Source: Clostridiales bacterium (GTDB lineage Bacteria; Bacillota; Clostridia; Lachnospirales; WQUN01). From it: a stretch of DNA of 5,984 nucleotides. Below are positions 1-5,821 of this stretch, one piece after another. The DNA lies in contig JAIRVD010000150.1 in NCBI GenBank assembly GCA_031254075.1, positions 1 through 5,984 of the forward strand, written 5' to 3'. The notes below the pieces were generated by a model. The model had not been told where the DNA came from. It did no database searches and saw only the letters and a list, made by a program, of their open reading frames with translations. Both the position numbers and the translations under genes were made by a program. Each line of letters begins with the position of its first letter. The stretch's first letter is position 1.

Positions 1-528
1 CATTTCGAACAAAGCTTTGCCTAACGCCTTATAGCCGTCGAACGCGATGTACTCGGTAATATTTTCCGGATTAGTCAATCCGCAAAGCCGTAGCGCAATT
101 CTTTTTTGAATGCGATAAAACGGAACATTGCTAAACGAATCAATCGTTCCGTCTTCCCTGATAGATTCGGGCAAAAGCAATTCCTTCACGGGCACACCGT
201 CTGTCAGCGAGCCTTTTACAATTGCAGGAATATCTTCCAATTTAACACGGCTGTAAAATGAACCTTCCGGGTAAATAATAACAATCGGCCCGACTTGGCA
301 GTATCCGAAACAGCCCGTGTGCAAAACGTCAACATGTTCGCTTAAATTATTTTTTGCGATTTCGTCACGGAATGCCTGCTCTATTTTTATCGCATCCGCC
401 GACAAACATCCCGTTCCTTGGCAAATCAGCACGTGATGCTTGTTGTCATCACTTTGTTTGCCCAACCTCAGTTCCAAGTTTTTCATTGTTTGCTGTCTGA
501 TATTTTCAAATTTCTCCAATGGTTTCAA
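1..528 (-). CDS. hydB: NuoF/HydB-like NADH-binding flavoprotein subunit, N-terminal part (partial, runs off left edge)
   Basis: The first 176 residues of the NADH-oxidising flavoprotein subunit of a soluble NAD-linked hydrogenase or formate dehydrogenase; the rest lies beyond position 1. Residues about 30-110 form a thioredoxin-like [2Fe-2S] domain fused ahead of the NuoF core. Its probable ligands are C36 and C41 (ICQGTGC) and C73 and C77 (TGCFGYC), followed by GPIVIIYPEG. From about residue 140, RIALRLCGLTNPENITEYIAF leads into the NuoF core (helix GYKALGKAL), which in this family binds FMN and NADH. The fused ferredoxin-like N-terminus is typical of HydB/HndC and not of complex I NuoF. I chose the TTG at 528 because a GGGGGA site precedes it and it gives the usual N-terminal helix (FENIRQQ) before the cysteines; the first in-frame ATG, at 486, would remove it. 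It starts 14 bases after hydC, so the two are surely co-transcribed. Catalytic subunit not visible. Confidence 0.88.
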   Translation of the reverse strand, partial: MKPLEKFENIRQQTMKNLELRLGKQSDDNKHHVLICQGTGCLSADAIKIEQAFRDEIAKNNLSEHVDVLHTGCFGYCQVGPIVIIYPEGSFYSRVKLEDIPAIVKGSLTDGVPVKELLLPESIREDGTIDSFSNVPFYRIQKRIALRLCGLTNPENITEYIAFDGYKALGKALFEM

Positions 529-533
529 GGAAA

Positions 534-539
534 TCCCCC
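534..539 (-). promoter_or_regulatory. Ribosome binding site supporting a TTG start for hydB
   Basis: A GGGGGA stretch sits 5 bases upstream of the TTG at 528-526, in the 14-base gap after the hydC stop. The later in-frame ATG at 486 is preceded by CAGACAGCAAACA, which has no purine-rich site. This favours TTG as the true start, though the spacing is on the short side. Confidence 0.5.
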
Positions 540-542
540 GTT

Positions 543-1040
543 CTAATATTTGGAAATTATATCTTTCATTTCGCCGCCTTTTACCGTTAAACGCCCGTAA
601 ACATCCTCGTTTACAAGAACAACCGGTGCCAAGCCGCACGCGCCTACACAGCGTGTTTCAACCAGCGTGAATTTATAATCCTCGGTGGTTCCGCCGGGCT
701 TGATTCCAAGCTCTTCACAAGCCTGTTCAACCAGTTTTTGCGCGTCCTTAACATAACATGCCGTTCCCATGCAAACACTGATGATATAGTCGCCCTTAGG
801 CTCAATCGAAAATTGATTGTAAAACGTAATCACGCCGTAAATTTCTGCCATCGGAACCTTAAGTTCCTGCGAAATCTTTTTTTGAATCTCGACGGGAATA
901 CACCCGAACAGCTTCTGGCTCTCATTAAGCACAGGCATAAGCCCGCCCGGCTTGCCCTTGCAAGTCGTCAAAAATGCATCTAATTTCGCCATGCGTTCCG
1001 GTGTAATCACTTGCCTCTTCGTTTCACACGCGCATCCCAT
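543..1040 (-). CDS. hydC: NuoE/HydC-like [2Fe-2S] electron-transfer subunit
   Basis: A 165-residue protein of the NuoE (24 kDa complex I subunit) family, which includes the HydC/HndA subunits of NAD(P)-linked FeFe hydrogenases. In these soluble cytoplasmic complexes it carries one [2Fe-2S] cluster and works beside the flavoprotein subunit. Residues about 15-80 are the family's N-terminal helical domain (PVLNESQKLFGCIPVEI, then AEIYGVITFYNQFS). Residues 85-165 are the thioredoxin-like fold with the cluster ligands C90, C95 (CMGTAC), C131 and C135 (CVGAC), followed by GLAPVVLVNEDVYGRLT. Length is normal for the family. The ATG at 1040 has a GAGAGGA site 8-9 bases upstream. The N-terminus begins MGCACE, with two extra cysteines that are not part of the family's cluster motif. 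First gene of the operon with the HydB-like subunit. NuoE of a true complex I is the alternative name, less likely given the HydB-type partner. Confidence 0.93.
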   Translation of the reverse strand: MGCACETKRQVITPERMAKLDAFLTTCKGKPGGLMPVLNESQKLFGCIPVEIQKKISQELKVPMAEIYGVITFYNQFSIEPKGDYIISVCMGTACYVKDAQKLVEQACEELGIKPGGTTEDYKFTLVETRCVGACGLAPVVLVNEDVYGRLTVKGGEMKDIISKY

Positions 1041-1085
1041 GTATGTATTCCTCTCGTTTTACTCGTCTTCGAGCAATTTTTATTA

Positions 1086-1114
1086 ATTATAGCATCACGA
1101 ACAAAAAAGTAAAA
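1086..1114 (-). promoter_or_regulatory. Promoter candidate P1 for the hydC-hydB operon (proximal)
   Basis: On the minus strand a perfect -10 box TATAAT (1091-1086) is preceded by TGC, giving the extended form TGnTATAAT. A TTTTAC -35-like box (1114-1109) lies 17 bases upstream. Predicted start of transcription is near 1079, leaving a leader of about 40 bases before the ATG at 1040. The leader contains a small CTCG/CGAG hairpin at 1062-1073. Sequence match only. Confidence 0.6.
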
Positions 1115-1118
1115 CTTT

Positions 1119-1146
1119 ATTATACTATTTTTATTTTTAAAATCAA
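1119..1146 (-). promoter_or_regulatory. Promoter candidate P2 for the hydC-hydB operon (distal)
   Basis: A second perfect TATAAT (1124-1119) lies on the minus strand with TTGATT (1146-1141) as -35 box at 16-base spacing. It sits just upstream of P1. The two could be tandem promoters, or only one may be active. Confidence 0.45.
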
Positions 1147-1194
1147 AACGAATAATTTTTTTTTGCTTTGGAATAATATCTGAAAGTAACTAAC

Positions 1195-1218
1195 AAATGA
1201 TTAATGTGAAAATCATTT
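1195..1218. repeat. 8-bp inverted repeat just upstream of the DUF378 gene ribosome binding site
   Basis: AAATGATT (1195-1202) and AATCATTT (1211-1218) are perfect inverted copies around an 8-base centre. The repeat ends 4 bases before the AAGGAGG Shine-Dalgarno (1223-1229). It could be an operator for a dimeric regulator in the spacer between the divergent genes, or an mRNA hairpin in the leader. Nothing in the sequence decides between these. Confidence 0.4.
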
Positions 1219-1236
1219 CAGGAAGGAGGATTCATA

Positions 1237-1473
1237 ATGCGTTCAAGAACTTGGGACTACATTTGCTTGTCGCTGGTGATTCTCGGTGCTATCAACTGGG
1301 GACTCATCGGTCTGTTCCGCTTCGACCTCGTCGCCACCATCTTCGGCGGCATGGAGGGCATCATCAGCCGTATAATATATACCCTTATCATGCTGGCAGG
1401 TCTCTACTGCCTCAGCTTCTTCGGAAGGGATTACCACCGCACTAATGTTTCTACTACGGAGCATAGGCATTAA
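1237..1473 (+). CDS. DUF378 family small membrane protein (YuzA-like)
   Basis: A 78-residue membrane protein of the DUF378 family, whose function is unknown. There are two predicted transmembrane helices, roughly residues 8-27 and 43-62. The first carries the family signature: LVILGAINWGLIGLF followed by RFDLVATIFGG. The second, preceded by SRIIY, is rich in Leu, Ile and Gly (TLIMLAGLYCL). The hydrophilic tail (about residues 63-78, FGRDYHRTNVSTTEHRH) is rich in His, Arg and Thr and is slightly longer than the core domain needs. The start is well fixed by AAGGAGG 7 bases upstream of the ATG. It is monocistronic and points away from the hydC operon, so the AT-rich spacer 1041-1236 is shared. 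I found no convincing plus-strand -35/-10 pair for it. The gene converges on the lipoprotein gene, with a terminator between. Confidence 0.85.
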   Translation: MRSRTWDYICLSLVILGAINWGLIGLFRFDLVATIFGGMEGIISRIIYTLIMLAGLYCLSFFGRDYHRTNVSTTEHRH

Positions 1474-1492
1474 GGATTAAAATTAAGACCTC

Positions 1493-1551
1493 GGAAGGGC
1501 GCAGTGAACGCTTCCCGCGTCCAAGGGCGCAGTGAACGGAGTGAACGCTCC
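1493..1551. repeat. GC-rich direct repeat block with local hairpins
   Basis: The 16-base unit AAGGGCGCAGTGAACG occurs exactly at 1495-1510 and again at 1523-1538. A third, shortened copy of its core (AGTGAACGCT) is at 1540-1549. Short arms can pair around the repeated core: GGAAG (1493-1497) with CTTCC (1511-1515), and GGAG (1538-1541) with CTCC (1548-1551). The block is much richer in G and C than the flanking DNA and lies in the noncoding stretch after the DUF378 stop. It resembles small dispersed intergenic repeats, but whether it recurs elsewhere in the genome cannot be seen here. Confidence 0.65.
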
Positions 1552-1555
1552 CCCC

Positions 1556-1575
1556 CAAGCCCTTGAAAAGGCTTG
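1556..1575. repeat. Hairpin CAAGCC/GGCTTG downstream of the GC-rich repeats
   Basis: CAAGCC (1556-1561) and GGCTTG (1570-1575) form a perfect 6-bp stem with an 8-base loop. No T-run follows, so it is not a standard terminator. GCCCTTG (1559-1565), which overlaps its left arm, is also a perfect complement of CAAGGGC (1522-1528) in the second repeat, so two mutually exclusive folds are possible. Confidence 0.45.
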
Positions 1576-1592
1576 ACCCAAACTTTAAATTG

Positions 1593-1621
1593 AAATCGCC
1601 GCGAAAGTATGCGGCGATTTT
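1593..1621. terminator. Probable bidirectional rho-independent terminator
   Basis: AAATCGCCGC (1593-1602) and GCGGCGATTT (1611-1620) form a perfect 10-bp stem with an 8-base loop. The GC-rich core is flanked by A on the left and T on the right (TTTT at 1618-1621), so it can work on both strands. It lies 23 bases beyond the lipoprotein stop and about 120 bases beyond the DUF378 stop, between two converging transcription units. The T-tracts are short, so efficiency is uncertain. Confidence 0.75.
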
Positions 1622-1643
1622 ATGTTGAAAATAATCTATAGTT

Positions 1644-2573
1644 TTATGCGGTCAGTTCAGGTGTGTAGTCGTAGATTATGTTTATATTTTCCTCGTTGGT
1701 TTCATGTAGCCAAATTCCTTCCTCATATGGAATTTGCAACTCTCCGTCTATTGTACTAAATCCAAAGACATCGTAAAGCACGCGACGGTATTCTTCTTCG
1801 GAAACATGGGTGTATCCGAACGAGAGCCATTCTTCATAACTGTCCATATGCGAATCATGTAAAATTTCGGGAAGTTCCGTCGAAGTTACATTGTCTATTC
1901 CTTTTAAATAGTACATCGAAATATGGAACTCGGGCAGTCCGGATTGCCGCGGTGTCCAATCTTCAAAAGCACGAACATCGACCCTAATGTATCGTTCTTC
2001 CATTGAAATAAATGAAAACGAGCTGTAACCGCTTTCGCCGCTTGTTGCGATAAACCCGATATTATTCGGCGCGGGAAAAATCAATGAACCGCGTCCGTAA
2101 ATCCCCGCAAGTTCAAGCGGTACAATTCCCTCCTCCGTGTAGGTGTACGCCGCGTGCGAATAATAAAATCCGCCTTGACTTATCCCCCAAATAATAAGTT
2201 CGGGAACGCCGTTCATGTCAATATCGTATAAAGAAAACATTCCGCCCGTTCGCGAATACGCTTCATATAAATATTCGCCTATTATTCGCCCTCCATAATC
2301 ACGCAGAATTTCTGCATATTCATCCTGCCACGGAAAACATCCCGAACGATTAATTATCGGTTGCTCCGGCTCATCGCCTATTTCTTCAGATGCAATTTCT
2401 TCCAGTGCAATTTCTTCCGAAATCAACATCGTTTCGTCAGCATCAACTTCGTCGGCTTCCGATACTGATGACGGCTCTGTGCTTTGACCGCAACAAGTAA
2501 GCAGCATGATAATCGCAATAAACAATAATTTTTTGTTACAACGGCAATTCAGCCGCCTTTCTTGTTTAATCAT
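1644..2573 (-). CDS. Predicted surface lipoprotein, third gene of the YceG-TelA operon
   Basis: A 309-residue protein of no family I can name with certainty. It has a lipoprotein signal: a charged start (KQERRLNCRCNKK), a hydrophobic stretch (residues 16-26) and a lipobox ending in LLTCC, so C27 or C28 would be lipidated and the protein anchored outside the cytoplasmic membrane. A low-complexity acidic linker follows (about residues 38-70), containing pentapeptide copies SEEIA, LEEIA and SEEIG. The globular part starts near residue 78 (CFPWQDEYAEIL). It contains LYDIDMNGVPELIIW (about 115-129), whose D-x-D-x-N-G loop resembles the Ca-binding-like motif seen in many clostridial lipoproteins. 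The rest is rich in Tyr, Glu and Gly, with no enzyme motif I recognise. Its ATG lies inside the end of telA (8-base overlap), so it is probably translated from the same mRNA; only a weak GGGCGGGAA precedes it. The overlap suggests a role linked to YceG/TelA, but that is inference. Confidence 0.8.
   Translation of the reverse strand: MIKQERRLNCRCNKKLLFIAIIMLLTCCGQSTEPSSVSEADEVDADETMLISEEIALEEIASEEIGDEPEQPIINRSGCFPWQDEYAEILRDYGGRIIGEYLYEAYSRTGGMFSLYDIDMNGVPELIIWGISQGGFYYSHAAYTYTEEGIVPLELAGIYGRGSLIFPAPNNIGFIATSGESGYSSFSFISMEERYIRVDVRAFEDWTPRQSGLPEFHISMYYLKGIDNVTSTELPEILHDSHMDSYEEWLSFGYTHVSEEEYRRVLYDVFGFSTIDGELQIPYEEGIWLHETNEENINIIYDYTPELTA
2376..2420 (-). repeat. Three in-frame 15-base repeats coding acidic pentapeptides in the lipoprotein
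   Basis: Three adjacent 15-base units at 2376-2390, 2391-2405 and 2406-2420 share TTTCTTC on the plus strand. The last two are identical over 13 bases (TGCAATTTCTTCC). On the coding strand they give xEEI(A/G) pentapeptides in the linker right after the lipid anchor. Whole units could be gained or lost without breaking the frame. Confidence 0.7.
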
Positions 2574-3702
2574 TATTCCCGCCCGAATCCGTCAGCAGAA
2601 AATTCTTCGTGGTCATATCCTGTTTCATTTGTTCGAGTCGGAGTTTTTCGTCGATGCGGCGTTTGGCGGCTTCGTCATGAATTTTGCGTGTTTCGGCGAT
2701 TCCGTCCATGATGGTTTTGTAGGTTTGTTCGAGGGTTTCGATTTTAATTGAAGAGCCTGAGGCAAGGCGTTCTGCCATGATGGTTTGGTTCATGGTATTT
2801 TGTGCGTTTTTGATGAGCATTTCGTTGGTTTTTTCGTCGAGGGCGGCGAGTGCTTCGGATTGCATTTTTTGGGTTTTGAGAAGAACGGCTTGAGCGAGAG
2901 CTTGCTTGAATACCGGAAGCGTGATGATGAATGCGGAGTTTATTTTGCGTGCGAGATTGAAGTTTGTGTATTGCATGGATTTAAGCATCGGGATTGTTTG
3001 AATTGCGACATTTTCTGCGACGCGCAGGTCGTGAACGCGTTGTTCGAGCATATCTTTTGCGAGTGTGAGCGATTGAATTTGAAATTGGAGTGTCGCGTCC
3101 TGTGTTTGGTCGAATTGGGATTGCACTTTGGTGCGATGGTCGTCGATTTGACGAACGCCGTCTTCGCCGGCGATGATGTAGTCTTCGAGCGATTGGAAGA
3201 AAGAGATATTTTCTTGAAAGAGTAATTCCAACGCCTGATTTGACTTGCCGATTTGTGTTTCGAATTTGCGTAATTCCACGGCGATTTTTTCGACTTCCAT
3301 GCCCATTGTATTGTATTTTTCCAGAATTTTTTGCAGATGCGCCTTTGCTTTGCTGAATATTTTCGCGAGTCCGCGTTTTTCATCGGTTAATTCCTTCGGG
3401 TCGAATTTATCCATGATAGCTGTAAGATTTTGCATCAACGCGCTCGTTTGATTAATGCGTTCCATTTCCACGCTTTGAAGAACGCTGTCCGAGCAACGCG
3501 CGATTCCTTCCGCCGCGTCTTTTCCGAACGCAACAATTGTCGCGGTGTTGCTGATATCGATTTCACTTGTGAGTTTTTCCAATTTCGCGGGGTCGGTCGC
3601 CTTTTTCTTTAATTGTGCTTGAACCGCTACGATGTCATAACTTGCCTCCACCGGTTCAACGGCGGTGCTTCCCATGTTTTGCAAACTTTGTTCTAAATTC
3701 AT
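2566..3702 (-). CDS. telA: TelA/KlaA family protein (toxic anion resistance; B. subtilis YceH-like)
   Basis: A 378-residue cytoplasmic protein of the TelA (toxic anion resistance) family, linked to tellurite tolerance and, in Gram-positives, to tolerance of cell-envelope agents; its biochemical activity is not established. The sequence is almost wholly helical and rich in Gln, Glu, Lys and Ala, with coiled-coil-like stretches about 110-165, 185-235 and 320-365. No signal peptide or membrane segment is visible. The family hallmark is at about 236-262: TIPMLKSMQYTNFNLARKIN then SAFIITLPVFKQALAQ, followed by LDEKTNEMLIKNA. Length is typical (about 360-400). The ATG at 3702 overlaps the yceG stop as ATGA and has AAGGAG at 9-base spacing, so translation is likely coupled. 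In B. subtilis the homologues yceG and yceH are likewise adjacent. From about codon 155 to the end the coding strand turns clearly A+C-rich (many CTC, ACC, ATC, CAA codons), unlike the first part and yceG. Confidence 0.92.
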   Translation of the reverse strand: MNLEQSLQNMGSTAVEPVEASYDIVAVQAQLKKKATDPAKLEKLTSEIDISNTATIVAFGKDAAEGIARCSDSVLQSVEMERINQTSALMQNLTAIMDKFDPKELTDEKRGLAKIFSKAKAHLQKILEKYNTMGMEVEKIAVELRKFETQIGKSNQALELLFQENISFFQSLEDYIIAGEDGVRQIDDHRTKVQSQFDQTQDATLQFQIQSLTLAKDMLEQRVHDLRVAENVAIQTIPMLKSMQYTNFNLARKINSAFIITLPVFKQALAQAVLLKTQKMQSEALAALDEKTNEMLIKNAQNTMNQTIMAERLASGSSIKIETLEQTYKTIMDGIAETRKIHDEAAKRRIDEKLRLEQMKQDMTTKNFLLTDSGGNND

Positions 3703-5807
3703 GATTTATTGCTCCTTTTGAATAAATTTTTTAGCGGATTGCCTTTTCTGGCAACCGCGCGAGTTACATCCGCCTGAGTTAAATCAAACCGACACGCGCC
3801 GATGTCAATCGTCTGGAACAACGTCGAAGTTATATGCTGCTCGACCACGCGGTAGCCGGTGGGAATGTACATAATTACATCAAAGCCGAGCGATTTTAGA
3901 AATGTAATAAGAATGCAGTCGGCGGCTTCGCACGGTTTGTCGGTGGAATTAAACACCACAACTTTCGGAACGGTTTCTGTAAACGAAAAATTATGAATCA
4001 TTTGCAGAACTTGCGGCGGCATTCGGAAAAGCACTTCCAATATATCATAAACATGGCTTGCGCGCTCTTTAATGAACCAATCGTTTTTAATGAAATCAGA
4101 AATCCCTTTTAAGATAACATTCTGCGTTTCGTCGCTGAATAAATTATAACGATAATACGAACTCTTTTTTAATTTCTCCGCGTCGATTGCTTCGTTGTAA
4201 TAAATTTGCTTAAAAAAATTTACCGCGGCGCCGTCAATCGCGGACGTTATAAACGGAAATTTTTGAAGCAGTAAGGTCTCGGGCGTGATTTTGGATTTTA
4301 TTCCGAATAAATAATCGTTAACATCGCCGTCAACGCCGTTTATTTTCGCAAAAATCGACGGAATTGTCACCACGCCGCCCGCCGTTGTAAATGTCGGGCG
4401 GAATTTCGCGGGCTCGCGCCAAATAATATCAATTTCTTCGAAAGTTGTTTTCAGCACCACGGGATTGATTGCCGAAAACTGCCGCATTTGATACGAACGC
4501 GTTGCGTCGCCGCTTAATACTTGGCGAATTTCCTGCTGCGCCTGCAACGCAACCGTACTGTATCCCGCGAGTTTATTCGCTTTGTATGGGAAGCCAAATT
4601 TTTCATCACTGACTTGCCCTGCGGAAAATTTTAACGCGCTTTCGGAAAAAGAAGGCTCCGCGTTAGGGGAAAAATGAATTATATTCACGGGCAAACTTTC
4701 TAAGCAGGACAGAAAATCCATTACGCGATTAGGCAGTGTTCGCCAAATAATAATCACCGACGGACGCGTTTCGAACACGCTGCGTAATCGGCACAGCCAC
4801 AGTTTGAATACTTTTTCCGCGTTTGCTTTTTGCGCGTAAACCGCAAGAACTTCTTCCGCTGCTTGTTTGAATCGCAACGGAAAATCCGTATTTCGCAACG
4901 CGGGAAATGTGTTTATCAGAGCGTCAATGGTTTTATCGGAAAACCCGCCCGCATCGAAGTTTTGCATTTCGTCATAAGTCGGATTTCCGAAGCTTTCATC
5001 TATTACATACGCGCCGCCGTTTGTTTTTGCCGACAGATAAAATTTATTTGCCGCAAGTTTGAATTTTTCGACCGCACCCGCTCCGTTTATTTGTACCGAA
5101 ATAAAATTGCCGTTGTCGCGTTCAATTACACTTTTCAAAAGACTCACTGCGTCTTCGATATCCGTTCCCGGAATAAAATTAAGCCCGATATTTCTGTTTG
5201 AAAGCGCGGGCTTTTTCGGCAAAGCAAATTCAATTTCGCTTTTAATTCTGCCATTGTTAACGTTAAAGAGAGGATTGACAACAAAATCCGCGCCGTCGTG
5301 TTTAAAGCACACAATGTTGCCGCTGATTCCCATCAGCGCGAGAATATTTATTGTAATAAAATCATATTTATTCAGTTCGCCTTCATAAAAAAACGGACCG
5401 GTATTTTCCAATACCGGGCTGAAAACAGATTGCAAGCCAAATATAACGCGAACAAACGCGTTGCGCTTAAACGAATCATTGCACGGCTTTTTTTCGCCGA
5501 TTGCCGAAAATGCCGCGATAATTGCCTGCGAAAGTTTTTCCGTTGCTGTCGGCGATAACCGCGAAAAAAATTTTTGCAAAACGGGCGAGAGAGTATTTGC
5601 GTTTAACAAAAAAGTTCCCGATTGCACAAACGCCAAAATATCGTTCACCGTATTATAATCCGCCGCACCGATTTTTTTGCGCAAAAATACATGCGTAGCG
5701 TTGCATTCAGCAATAAAAGCCGTCATTTCCCGCCCGAACACGGCAGCGTCATCATATCCCACATGCACTGACAGTGTCGGCGCGTTGTTTATTTCGCTTA
5801 TTCGCAT
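3699..5807 (-). CDS. yceG: YceG-like protein, putative component of the Ter/TelA-associated stress module (long form)
   Basis: A 702-residue, probably cytoplasmic protein. The C-terminal 300 residues look like the YceG_bac family (B. subtilis YceG), often encoded beside TelA and TerD proteins; its exact reaction is unknown. Regions I matched by memory of the family: YQMRQFSAINPVVLKTTFEE (439-458), EIDIIWREPAKFRPTF (458-473), GGVVTIPSIFAKINGV (477-492), a VPKVVVFNSTDKPCEAADC segment (613-631), then GFDVIMYIPTGYRVVEQHIT (641-660) and CRFDLTQADV near the end. Hydrophobic strands such as PSVIIIWRTLP (349-359) and PVNIIHFSPNAEP (373-385) suggest alpha/beta folds. No signal peptide or transmembrane helix is evident. 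Known YceG proteins are about 540 residues as I recall, so about 160 extra residues sit mainly at the N-terminus. The tail is basic (KNLFKRSNKS). The ATG at 5807 has GAGGA only 4 bases away; it is first in the operon, with telA overlapping by 4 bases. Function assignment is moderate, the reading frame certain. Confidence 0.8.
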   Translation of the reverse strand: MRISEINNAPTLSVHVGYDDAAVFGREMTAFIAECNATHVFLRKKIGAADYNTVNDILAFVQSGTFLLNANTLSPVLQKFFSRLSPTATEKLSQAIIAAFSAIGEKKPCNDSFKRNAFVRVIFGLQSVFSPVLENTGPFFYEGELNKYDFITINILALMGISGNIVCFKHDGADFVVNPLFNVNNGRIKSEIEFALPKKPALSNRNIGLNFIPGTDIEDAVSLLKSVIERDNGNFISVQINGAGAVEKFKLAANKFYLSAKTNGGAYVIDESFGNPTYDEMQNFDAGGFSDKTIDALINTFPALRNTDFPLRFKQAAEEVLAVYAQKANAEKVFKLWLCRLRSVFETRPSVIIIWRTLPNRVMDFLSCLESLPVNIIHFSPNAEPSFSESALKFSAGQVSDEKFGFPYKANKLAGYSTVALQAQQEIRQVLSGDATRSYQMRQFSAINPVVLKTTFEEIDIIWREPAKFRPTFTTAGGVVTIPSIFAKINGVDGDVNDYLFGIKSKITPETLLLQKFPFITSAIDGAAVNFFKQIYYNEAIDAEKLKKSSYYRYNLFSDETQNVILKGISDFIKNDWFIKERASHVYDILEVLFRMPPQVLQMIHNFSFTETVPKVVVFNSTDKPCEAADCILITFLKSLGFDVIMYIPTGYRVVEQHITSTLFQTIDIGACRFDLTQADVTRAVARKGNPLKNLFKRSNKS
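3712..3717 (-). promoter_or_regulatory. Ribosome binding site for telA inside the end of yceG
   Basis: AAGGAG lies 9 bases before the telA ATG (3702-3700) and within the last codons of yceG (KRSNKS). The ATG shares bases with the yceG stop (ATGA, 3702-3699), the usual layout for translational coupling that keeps two products in a set ratio. Confidence 0.7.
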
Positions 5808-5821
5808 ATCGTCCTCGTTTT

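Noticed and set aside
1..1040. Subunits of a membrane-bound respiratory complex I
   Set aside because: The NuoF-like gene carries a fused N-terminal [2Fe-2S] thioredoxin-like domain, typical of soluble hydrogenase-type complexes, and no membrane Nuo genes are visible; the left flank could still change this.
1137..1179. Plus-strand promoter for the DUF378 gene (TAAAAT at 1138-1143 or TAATAT at 1174-1179)
   Set aside because: Neither -10-like box has an acceptable -35 box at 16-18 bases, and such boxes are expected by chance in AT-rich DNA.
1243..1470. Minus-strand open frame of 75 codons across the DUF378 gene
   Set aside because: Exact shadow of the DUF378 coding region, which has a strong ribosome binding site and the family signature.
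1493..1551. Possible CRISPR array
   Set aside because: Only two full copies plus a partial one, with a 12-base gap between the full copies and almost none before the third; no spacer-like segments or cas genes.
2785..3225. Plus-strand open frame of 146 codons, rich in Cys, Phe and Val
   Set aside because: It lies wholly antisense to the well-supported telA gene; its Phe/Val/Cys content is a by-product of the skewed composition there, and no ribosome binding site or family match is seen.
2940..3383. Minus-strand open frame of 147 codons in another frame of telA
   Set aside because: Overlaps telA completely and gives a Ser/Lys/Asn-rich sequence without recognisable domains, the usual look of an out-of-frame reading.
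4830..5388. Two plus-strand open frames (123 and 109 codons) opposite yceG
   Set aside because: Both are antisense to yceG, whose frame shows family motifs downstream; neither has a convincing start region or domain.
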